A stretch of 41,631 nt of DNA, from NCBI GenBank assembly GCA_030748455.1, contig JASMLY010000048.1:1-41631 (forward strand). Direction: 5' to 3'. Both the position numbers and the translations under genes were made by a program. The stretch comes from Phycisphaerales bacterium (lineage in GTDB: Bacteria; Planctomycetota; Phycisphaerae; Phycisphaerales; SM1A02). Below, piece by piece: positions 35,405-41,631 of this stretch (position 1 is the first letter of the stretch; every line of letters starts with the position of its first letter). The notes below the pieces were generated by a model. It saw only the letters and a program-made list of their open reading frames with translations. It did not search any database and was not told the origin of the DNA.

Positions 35405-36577
35405 ATGGCACATCTCACATGCAAAACCGCCGGTGAATCTCACGGACCAGCCTCGATCGCACTTATTGAGGGTTTGCCCTCAGATTTAACCCTCGATACA
35501 ACATTCATCAACAACGAGTTGGCTCGGAGGCAAGGCGGGTACGGGCGAGGTGGCAGACAAGCGATTGAAGAAGATGTTGTTTCCTTCCTTGCAGGTGTTC
35601 GCCAAGGTCGCACCACTGGTGCACCACTCCTACTTCAAATTACAAACAATGACAGTCGGTTAGATGATGCAAGCGCCACACCACCAGTGCATCGACCCCG
35701 ACCGGGCCATGCAGATCTTACTGGTGCAATTCGCTGGCTCAACACTGACTGCCGCAACACGCTTGAGCGAGCAAGTGCTAGAGAAACCGCTGCGCGAACT
35801 GCAGCAGGTGCGATCGGACGGCTCATCTTGAGAGAATTCAATATCCACGCACTTGGGTTTGTACGTGGATCTATGGACTCAAATGTCACCATTATTCCAA
35901 CTAAGGATACTTGGGAAGCTATTCGTGATGCTCGTGACAATTCCGATGTGTACTGCCCAGATGATGCAACATGTGCATCGATTATCAATGAGATCAAAAA
36001 TGCAAAAAGCGACAAAGACACGGTAGGTGGTGTTTGCGAAGTGCATGTTTTTGGCTGTCCAATAGGGATTGGGTCATGCGGGTCTTGGCAAGAGAAGCTT
36101 GATGCTCGGATTGCAGGAGCAGTCATGGGCATTCAGGCCTTCAAGTCAGTTGAAATAGGTCTCGGTGTGGCTTGCGGTTCAATGCGAGGTTCAGAAGTAC
36201 ACGACCCGATTGAATACTCAAAAGAAAACGAAAGCAATTCTCACTTTGGCTTTAACCGACCAACGAATCATGCAGGTGGCATTGAAGGTGGGATGACCAA
36301 TGGCATGCCCATCGTTGTTCGAGGAACCATGAAACCGATCGCAACACTTCTGCAAGGGATGGACAGTGTTGATTTGCAAACGGGCAAACCAACCCGCAGT
36401 GATTATGAGCGATCTGATGTCTGTGCGTTACCCGCTGCAAGTGTGGTCATGGAGAATGTCGTTGGGTTTGAAATAGCCTCGGCTTTTCTTGACGCATTCG
36501 GAGGATCAACCATGCAAATGGTTCACGCTTCGTTTGACGCGTATTGCAAAGCTGCGAGAGAGATGATCGCAAAATGA
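35405..36577 (+). CDS. aroC: Chorismate synthase
   Basis: Chorismate synthase converts EPSP to chorismate, the last step of the shikimate pathway, using reduced FMN. The 390-residue product shows the family motifs in order: KTAGESHGPA at the N-terminus, RRQGGYGRGGRQAIEEDVV, NTLERASARETAARTAAG with the FMN and substrate residues, NHAGGIEGGMTNG, and RSDVCALPAASVVMENVVGFEIA near the end. I chose ATG 35405 because family members start with this segment; the frame extends up into the repeat element, which is not protein-like. The stop overlaps the aroDE start (ATGA). The structured element lies in its leader or intercistronic region. Confidence 0.97.
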   Translation: MAHLTCKTAGESHGPASIALIEGLPSDLTLDTTFINNELARRQGGYGRGGRQAIEEDVVSFLAGVRQGRTTGAPLLLQITNNDSRLDDASATPPVHRPRPGHADLTGAIRWLNTDCRNTLERASARETAARTAAGAIGRLILREFNIHALGFVRGSMDSNVTIIPTKDTWEAIRDARDNSDVYCPDDATCASIINEIKNAKSDKDTVGGVCEVHVFGCPIGIGSCGSWQEKLDARIAGAVMGIQAFKSVEIGLGVACGSMRGSEVHDPIEYSKENESNSHFGFNRPTNHAGGIEGGMTNGMPIVVRGTMKPIATLLQGMDSVDLQTGKPTRSDYERSDVCALPAASVVMENVVGFEIASAFLDAFGGSTMQMVHASFDAYCKAAREMIAK

Positions 36578-38007
36578 CACTCATTGTTGCCTCGGTGCAC
36601 GGCACACCACCTCCAAATGTAGCGAACGCAGACATGATAGAAATACGGGCGGATACCATTGACGTCCATTCAGTTCCTTCCATACTCGGATCAACAACAC
36701 TTCCGACAATTTTTACTGTGCGTTCTGTTGAAGAAGGTGGTAATTTTTCAGGCAGTGATGAGCAGAGAATCGAAGTACTCACAGCCGCTCTCACCTGCTC
36801 CAATCCTCCAACATATCTTGACATTGAGTATGAGTTCTTCAAGAACCAACCATGGATTCTCGATGATCTTCCACTCGGAGATTGCGACGTCATTCTTTCT
36901 TGGCACGATATGAAGGGGCGACCCAAAGATTTATTCCAAAAAGCTGCAGCAATGCAAGATGTCGCTGGAATCAGCGTCGTCAAAATGGCGTGGCGGGCAC
37001 GTTCACTTCGAGACAACCTTGACGCCTTCGAGTTGCTTCAAGCAAGACAACAACCCATGATTGCACTTTGTATGGGTCCGTATGGAAAAATGAGTCGCAT
37101 CCTCGCACCCAAATTTGGTGGTTTTGCAACTTTTGCTTCTATCGGTGGGCGCGAAGCAACTGCAGATGGGCAGCTCGACGTAGAAGAACTTCGAGGGCTC
37201 TATAATTTTGACACCATAAATGCCGACACATTTGTCTTTGGTGTCATTGGTGAACAGGTGAATCATTCTGCAAGTCCACTCTTTCACAACGCGGCATTTG
37301 CTGCCGCTGGAACCAACGCCGTCTACCTGCCGTTTCCTATCCCTGCTGGCTGGGAACATTTAAAAGCTACAACACTCAGTGTAATGCACGCTTCGATTCT
37401 GGACTTCAAAGGTGCATCGATCACAATTCCTCACAAAGAGAATATGGCAAAACTTGTTGCAGAAGAGGGCGGGTTAATCGACAAAGCGTGTGAAGACATC
37501 GGCGCTCTTAACACCATTGGCATCGGCAAGACACTCTCTGGAACAAACACAGATTCCGAAGCAATTGCTACCTTGATCCGTTCTGCAAAGCGTGTACTCA
37601 TTTTGGGGGCTGGCGGCGTTGCTCGAGCAGCGATCTCTGCTGCGATCAACAATGGATCATCTGTCATCGTTGTAGCAAGAAGAACAGAACAAGCTAAAAA
37701 ACTTGCGACAGTGTTTGGATGTGAACATGGAAGTGCTGCATGTCACGCAATTGACATGGTCATCAATTGCACTCCCGTTGGTATGCGAGGTGGACCGAGC
37801 GAAGAAGGCGATCCCCTCCAGTTACTCCTACCATCTTTTGAACTTACAAGTGATATCCAAGTCTTTGACACGGTCTACGACCCAGAAGAGACACCCCTCT
37901 TGTTGCAAGCAAAAGAGATGGGCTGCACACGCATCACCGGCGCAGATCTGTTCAGAAAACAAGCAGCGGCACAGCAGCGTTTCTGGGCTAGTTGTACCTT
38001 GAGATAA
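36574..38007 (+). CDS. aroDE: Fused 3-dehydroquinate dehydratase (type I) / shikimate dehydrogenase
   Basis: This bifunctional protein performs two successive shikimate-pathway steps: dehydration of 3-dehydroquinate, then NADPH-dependent reduction of 3-dehydroshikimate. In 477 residues, the type I AroD domain (about 1-215) has the Schiff-base lysine K137 in VVKMAWRA and the catalytic H111 in SWHDM. The AroE domain starts near residue 220 (FGVIGEQVNHSASPLFHNA), with the catalytic K288 in TIPHKEN and D327 in GTNTDSEA. A nucleotide-binding glycine loop, ILGAGGVARAA, lies near 341-351. All key residues are present. The start at 36574 overlaps the aroC stop (ATGA). Its 3' end overlaps the next, convergent gene by 20 nt. 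Confidence 0.95.
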   Translation: MTLIVASVHGTPPPNVANADMIEIRADTIDVHSVPSILGSTTLPTIFTVRSVEEGGNFSGSDEQRIEVLTAALTCSNPPTYLDIEYEFFKNQPWILDDLPLGDCDVILSWHDMKGRPKDLFQKAAAMQDVAGISVVKMAWRARSLRDNLDAFELLQARQQPMIALCMGPYGKMSRILAPKFGGFATFASIGGREATADGQLDVEELRGLYNFDTINADTFVFGVIGEQVNHSASPLFHNAAFAAAGTNAVYLPFPIPAGWEHLKATTLSVMHASILDFKGASITIPHKENMAKLVAEEGGLIDKACEDIGALNTIGIGKTLSGTNTDSEAIATLIRSAKRVLILGAGGVARAAISAAINNGSSVIVVARRTEQAKKLATVFGCEHGSAACHAIDMVINCTPVGMRGGPSEEGDPLQLLLPSFELTSDIQVFDTVYDPEETPLLLQAKEMGCTRITGADLFRKQAAAQQRFWASCTLR

Positions 38008-38602
38008 ACGACTGCACTTCTTGTGTATTTGCAAAGGGTTTTTCAGGTTCTAGACGAACTATTCCGAACCTTGCCCGAATGTCAAGTCCAAATGGATCAA
38101 CTCCTACGAGCAATGGCGAAGCAACATCTACACCAACAGAACCTTTGCACACATGTATGAGTTCCTTAGGATTGGTGTTGAGTTGTTTGCACATCGCGGG
38201 CTCTTCATTTGCGAATTCGTTTTCTCTGTGTAGCCCTGCCCCATCGACAAACATTTCATGAAACCTTGCAGCGTCTATGGTAACCCTCGCCCACTGCACA
38301 TCTGGAGATTCACCGTGATACATCTGCCATCTGTCTGCATACACTCCACCAATGCCTTCTTCAGAGAATTGTTCAAGGGTCACGTGCATTTCTACACAAT
38401 CTTCTGCATATTCTGGGACATACATCACCATGTCTTGGGGTTGCAACATCGCGACCATCGCTGGAATGACCATTGTTCCATCGTTGCAAAACACATATGA
38501 GACCTCATGTAAATGTTCACCGAAACGCAACGTGGCAGTCGAATTCCCTCTTAAAAATTTCCATGTGTCATCTGCAACTTGCGATTCATTGTACTCGTCC
38601 AT
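37988..38602 (-). CDS. Hypothetical 204-residue cytoplasmic protein
   Basis: I do not recognise the family with certainty. The protein has no signal peptide or membrane segment and is acidic. Notable segments are DGTMVIPAMVAMLQPQDMVMYVPEY, ADRWQMYHGESPDVQWARVTIDAARFHEMFVDG, EPAMCKQLN, and GVDPFGLDIRARFGIVRLEPEKPF near the C-terminus. The alternation of beta strands and this last segment faintly recall flavin split-barrel (pyridoxamine oxidase-like) or heme-utilisation proteins, but I cannot support that. It is 4 nt downstream of the Xaa-Pro aminopeptidase gene, so it belongs to the lpxK-maf operon, and its 3' end overlaps aroDE. Confidence 0.75.
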   Translation of the reverse strand: MDEYNESQVADDTWKFLRGNSTATLRFGEHLHEVSYVFCNDGTMVIPAMVAMLQPQDMVMYVPEYAEDCVEMHVTLEQFSEEGIGGVYADRWQMYHGESPDVQWARVTIDAARFHEMFVDGAGLHRENEFANEEPAMCKQLNTNPKELIHVCKGSVGVDVASPLLVGVDPFGLDIRARFGIVRLEPEKPFANTQEVQSFISRYN

Positions 38603-38606
38603 CCCA

Positions 38607-39812
38607 TTACCCTCTCATCACACGTTCAATGTCTTCAACTGTTTTGGGGATTGCTTTTGACAAATTCTTATGCCCCTCTTTCGTTACAACAATGTCATCT
38701 TCGATACGTATGCCAATCGATTCTTCAGGGATATAGATACCTGGCTCGATCGTAATCACAGCGCCTTCCTTAAGTGGCGATGGAGTTCCACACGAGTCGT
38801 GCGTTTCTAAACCAAGGTGATGACCAATGCTATGGATGAAATAGTCACCGAACCCTGCCTTTGTAATGATTGCTCTCGCAATTGCGTCTAGTTCTGCAAG
38901 CGTCACTCCTGCCTTCACAGATTGGATCGCTGCTTCTTCTGCTTGAAGAACAAGTTCATAGAGTTCTTTTTGACGAGTGCTAAACGCACCATTAACAGGA
39001 ATTGTTCGTGAAATATCTGCGCCATATCCACAATACAACGCCCCAGAGTCAATACAAACAAGGTCTCCGTCAACCAAATCTTGATCGTTATCTTTGTAAT
39101 GCAACACCGTGCTGTTGATACCACCTCCAACTATTGGTGGAAAAGCCGAACCACGCCCCCCCGCCATGGCATACCCGTGTTCGAGTGTTGCCTGCACTTG
39201 ATACTCGTTAACACCACCTTTGACAAACGTCATTGCATCAGAAAATCCAACAGCGGTAGCGTCAACAGCTTTTTGTATCGTTTGAATTTCTGCTGAAGAT
39301 TTCACGCTGCGTAACGCTGGAATGACCGAAGTCAAATCAGCAATTTCACAAGCGGGATTGTTCTGGGCAATATTCTGAAGCATTGCTAAATCTTGTGACA
39401 CAGTTTGAGAAACTAAAGCGCTTGGCATCAAAGTCGCAAACGTTTTGCATCGCTTTGCAACATCACCAAGAATGATTGGCAACATATGAGTCCGTGCGAT
39501 TGTTGCGAACCCAAGTTCACCCCGAAGTTCACTTCCAATTTTTTTTCGCAACCCATCCCACTGTTCTTTTTCTGGATCAAGTGCACGCAAAAACAGTATT
39601 TGTCTTCGTGCAACGACAGGATTTGTAGGGTCAAATAGTACGACCGCATCTGGTTCATTGGACAGACCTGTGAGGTATTCAAAATGTGGGTGTGGCCTCC
39701 AGTTTGCGTGCAAAGAATCGTCTGAACTCCCTGCAAACACGAGTGCAACACGTCCACCGAGAGCATCCAAAACACGCGATCTTCTTTCTGAATATTCTGT
39801 TTGATTACACAT
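38607..39812 (-). CDS. pepP: Xaa-Pro aminopeptidase (M24 family)
   Basis: The enzyme removes an N-terminal residue that precedes proline, using two metal ions, in the cytoplasm. The 401-residue product has an N-terminal creatinase-like domain (about 1-160; HANWRPHPHFEYLTGLSNEPDAV) and a pita-bread catalytic domain. The five metal ligands are visible: Asp in CIDSGALY, Asp in YGADISRTI, His in GHHLGLETHD, Glu in TIEPGIYI, and Glu in GIRIEDDIVV. The length is that of typical aminopeptidase P. It follows lpxK directly and precedes the hypothetical gene in the same operon. Confidence 0.93.
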   Translation of the reverse strand: MCNQTEYSERRSRVLDALGGRVALVFAGSSDDSLHANWRPHPHFEYLTGLSNEPDAVVLFDPTNPVVARRQILFLRALDPEKEQWDGLRKKIGSELRGELGFATIARTHMLPIILGDVAKRCKTFATLMPSALVSQTVSQDLAMLQNIAQNNPACEIADLTSVIPALRSVKSSAEIQTIQKAVDATAVGFSDAMTFVKGGVNEYQVQATLEHGYAMAGGRGSAFPPIVGGGINSTVLHYKDNDQDLVDGDLVCIDSGALYCGYGADISRTIPVNGAFSTRQKELYELVLQAEEAAIQSVKAGVTLAELDAIARAIITKAGFGDYFIHSIGHHLGLETHDSCGTPSPLKEGAVITIEPGIYIPEESIGIRIEDDIVVTKEGHKNLSKAIPKTVEDIERVMRG

Positions 39813-40829
39813 TTATGTATCCTTGCCAACAGCGTCTAAGATTTGTAATTCTAGTGCCTGAGATCCTTCGATGGTTTCTAAAACAAGATTCGGCACAACA
39901 ACAGGGCAATCGAGTTCAGAAAGATCAAGGACATCTCTGCCCTTCACCCAATCTTTCAATGTCATCACAATCGCATCTACGTTTTTTGATGCGTTTTTCA
40001 ACATGTCAACTTCATCGGACGTAAAGGGTTGGTGGTCTCCAACTGTTCGTTGCAATGAAATTTTTGCGCCCAATCGAACGAGCGCTTCCACAACTGGGCC
40101 AGGGCACCCAATACCAAGGCGAACGGCCACGTTCTTCCCAACAAACCAATCAAGGTCTTCTGTTTTTTCCCCATCTTCGGTAAACACATGCAACGCAGTC
40201 CACTGATGAGAAGTCCATGCAATTGGTGCTTTGCTCGCTATTGAACAAACCGCAGAAGCGTACTCTGGACAAAGGTGTTGTGTGTGACTAACAACGATTG
40301 CGTCTGCTCTTTTTAAACCATCAATCGGTTCACGAAGCCAACCCGCAGGAAGCATGTTGTCTTGGAGTGCGTCTCTTAAAAAATCAAGTACAACAATATC
40401 TAAGTCACGATGCAACCTTCGGTGTTGAAATCCATCATCCATCACGAGGCAATTCGCAGTTCCCCCTTGCTCAAGGTAGTTCTGAATTTGTGCAACACGA
40501 TTGGCTCCTACGATCACGTCGATCTCTTCGAGTTGTTCGTGATATTCGACAACTTCATCCGCAGAGGATGGATCAGCCGACCCATAGCCTCGTGTCACAA
40601 TCGCAGGTTTGTACCCTGCGTCTCTGAGCTTCCGCACAATCCAAGTGACAAGTGGTGTTTTTCCTGTTCCACCAACTGTAATGTTGCCAACGGAGATCAC
40701 TGGCAGGGGGACTCGATGAACACCTCGTCCGTTTGTGTACCATGCATTTCGGGAACGCACAATCAACCCATAGATCCACGAAACGGGGAACGCAATTCCA
40801 TTGAGCCAAGTTGGGAGTGGTTGTTTCAG
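39813..40829 (-). CDS. lpxK: Tetraacyldisaccharide 4'-kinase
   Basis: LpxK phosphorylates the 4' position of the lipid A precursor at the inner membrane, so the organism makes a lipid A outer membrane. The Walker A segment GNITVGGTGKT (about 48-58) and the DDGFQHRRLHRD motif are present. Family proteins begin with a segment like LPTWLNGIAFPVSWIYGLIVRSRNAWY, which is encoded here upstream of the first TTG (40766). Between the in-frame maf stop (TGA, 40838) and that TTG there is no ATG, GTG or TTG. I therefore place the start at CTG 40829 (338 residues). An ATT start, or a shorter protein from TTG 40766 (317 residues), is the alternative. It lies directly after maf. Confidence 0.88.
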   Translation of the reverse strand: MKQPLPTWLNGIAFPVSWIYGLIVRSRNAWYTNGRGVHRVPLPVISVGNITVGGTGKTPLVTWIVRKLRDAGYKPAIVTRGYGSADPSSADEVVEYHEQLEEIDVIVGANRVAQIQNYLEQGGTANCLVMDDGFQHRRLHRDLDIVVLDFLRDALQDNMLPAGWLREPIDGLKRADAIVVSHTQHLCPEYASAVCSIASKAPIAWTSHQWTALHVFTEDGEKTEDLDWFVGKNVAVRLGIGCPGPVVEALVRLGAKISLQRTVGDHQPFTSDEVDMLKNASKNVDAIVMTLKDWVKGRDVLDLSELDCPVVVPNLVLETIEGSQALELQILDAVGKDT

Positions 40830-40835
40830 ATTACA

Positions 40836-41420
40836 TCACTTTCTTGAAAGTTCTTTTATCAGGCGCTTCATTGGAAGACCCATGACATTTGTCGGATCCC
40901 CCTGCCATGAAAGTGGCCAGCCCGCAGCACATCGTTCACCTAAATTGTACCCGCCAGCTTTTCCTTGCCATAGCCCACTTGCAACATACGCTTCAAGGTC
41001 GCTCAAATCAATAGCACCGATCGAAACGATGGTTGTTTCACATCCGTGCAAACTTTCTTTGCCGTCGAGCGTCTTGAGGCACCATCCTGTGTAGACCTCA
41101 TGGTCTCGTTGAACCATCGAAACGAGCATCTGTAACGCTTCTTGTTCAGATTGGGGTTGTCCAAGTATTGTGTCATCAACAACACAAACGGTATCTGCCG
41201 CGAGTATCGTCCCAGTTCCCGTATCGCGAAGGGTGCTGGTGCTTCGGGCTTTGAGAATTGCCAGCACACGCACCCACACCTCTGGAGAAAGATCTCCGCA
41301 GGTAAGGTGCGAGTCATCAATTGCAGGTGATACGACGATCGCTTCGATCCCTGCCTTTTGAAGCAACTCCCGCCTCCTTGGCGAAGTACTAGCGAGAATC
41401 AATGGGGTAGGCCAACGCAT
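40836..41420 (-). CDS. maf: Maf family nucleotide pyrophosphatase
   Basis: Maf proteins hydrolyse nucleoside triphosphates, often modified ones such as dTTP, UTP or m7GTP, and affect septum formation when overproduced. The 194-residue product starts with the signature LILASTSPRRRELLQKAG at about residues 7-24, and then has AADTVCVVDDTILGQPQSEQEA with the catalytic Asp. Near the C-terminus are QGKAGGYNLGERCAAG and SWQGDPTNVMGLPM. I chose ATG 41420 because GGAG stands 6 nt upstream; a TTG 12 nt further up overlaps this site. It is the first gene of the maf-lpxK-pepP-hypothetical operon. Confidence 0.92.
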   Translation of the reverse strand: MRWPTPLILASTSPRRRELLQKAGIEAIVVSPAIDDSHLTCGDLSPEVWVRVLAILKARSTSTLRDTGTGTILAADTVCVVDDTILGQPQSEQEALQMLVSMVQRDHEVYTGWCLKTLDGKESLHGCETTIVSIGAIDLSDLEAYVASGLWQGKAGGYNLGERCAAGWPLSWQGDPTNVMGLPMKRLIKELSRK

Positions 41421-41455
41421 CTGCAACTCCAATGGAACTTCGAACTGTGGGTGTA

Positions 41456-41473
41456 CGTATGAACGAGCATACG
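41456..41473. promoter_or_regulatory. Small dyad in the maf / downstream gene gap
   Basis: CGTATG and CATACG form a 6-bp inverted repeat around AACGAG. It lies between the maf start and the plus-strand promoter at 41521, a position suitable for an operator. Its length alone is not significant. Confidence 0.2.
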
Positions 41474-41520
41474 AGACATACTACCCACCTTTCTTTTGAA
41501 TGGTTCATTTCACCCTTTTC

Positions 41521-41549
41521 TTGACAGGGTGGTAGGATGTGTGCATAGT
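41521..41549 (+). promoter_or_regulatory. Sigma-70-type promoter for the gene at 41558
   Basis: A perfect TTGACA (41521-41526), 17 bp and CATAGT (41544-41549; four of six positions) precede the ATG at 41558. The expected start of transcription is near 41556, giving a message with almost no leader. No good Shine-Dalgarno site lies between, in keeping with leaderless translation. Confidence 0.55.
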
Positions 41550-41557
41550 TCAGAAGT

Positions 41558-41631
41558 ATGACAAACGAAGAAAACAATGCGAGTAAAACAGAGCCTGTTG
41601 CACCACCAACTAGAGGCCGAAGTCCCGGTGC
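41558..41631 (+). CDS. Start of an unknown plus-strand gene (runs off the window)
   Basis: ATG at 41558 opens a frame that stays open to the window edge (24 residues, MTNEENNASKTEPVAPPTRG and on). The visible part is hydrophilic and rich in Pro and Thr, with no signal peptide, and looks like a disordered N-terminus. Too little is present to name a family. The strong promoter just upstream supports its being real. It is divergent from maf. Confidence 0.55.
   Translation, partial: MTNEENNASKTEPVAPPTRGRSPG

Noticed and set aside
35177..35443. Open minus-strand frames across repeat copy 2 encoding short Thr/Ser/Val/His repeats
   Set aside because: Twelve is a multiple of three, so several frames stay open automatically; the translated repeat has no protein-like start region or ribosome site.
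39813..40838. Frameshift between maf and lpxK
   Set aside because: Both genes are complete and in the same frame, separated by one TGA; a shift is not needed to explain the missing start codon.

Overview
The window looks like a chromosomal stretch from a Gram-negative planctomycete, most likely a marine Phycisphaerae/Phycisphaerales member. The case rests on four things: a secreted protease ending in a dockerin-like EF-hand pair of the kind common on Phycisphaerae secreted proteins, a Phycisphaerae-style porin N-terminus, an alternative complex III (ACIII) plus caa3 oxidase operon, and a lipid A gene (lpxK) showing an outer membrane. The taxon is inferred from protein character, not from a marker-gene search. 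I see no phage, plasmid, IS, CRISPR, rRNA or tRNA signal.

Layout. 1-7469 (minus): truncated porin, radA, a structured repeat element, a small ORF coupled to an isolated nuoH, and carB. 7573-10400 (plus): plsC, ruvA, manC-type guanylyltransferase and ruvX as a tight operon. 10363-13803 (minus): a degenerate 6-phosphogluconolactonase-like gene, a secreted esterase and heme A synthase ctaA. 13842-15850 (plus): ctaB and a DUF3179 protein. 15839-28585 (minus): one long respiratory operon running actA-B-C-D-E-F, a small unknown membrane protein, sco, coxB (CuA plus cytochrome c), coxA (A2-type, YSHP motif), coxD and a divergent coxC. 28765-29541 (minus): tatD. 29630-31717 (plus): trypsin-like protease with dockerin-like tail. 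31692-32459 (minus): DUF1573 protein. 32574-38007 (plus): clpB, a second copy of the repeat element, aroC and a fused aroD-aroE. 37988-41420 (minus): an unknown protein, Xaa-Pro aminopeptidase, lpxK and maf. 41558-end (plus): start of an unknown gene behind a TTGACA promoter.

How the genes fit together. ACIII oxidises quinol and passes electrons through its cytochrome subunits to the caa3 oxidase encoded next to it; SCO delivers copper to CuA, while CtaB and CtaA, encoded divergently just downstream, make heme O and heme A for the same oxidase. NuoH belongs to complex I at the other end of the chain but stands alone here. aroC and aroDE supply three steps of the shikimate pathway.

The strongest unexplained signal is a two-copy non-coding element (2404-2522 and 35193-35380). 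It has a 5' fold-back hairpin, a tandem array of 12-bp units and a 3' hairpin; both copies have the same orientation relative to gene transcription, and one stem pair shows a compensatory G-C to C-G swap. A second pattern is that all four convergent gene pairs overlap at their 3' ends and none shows a terminator.
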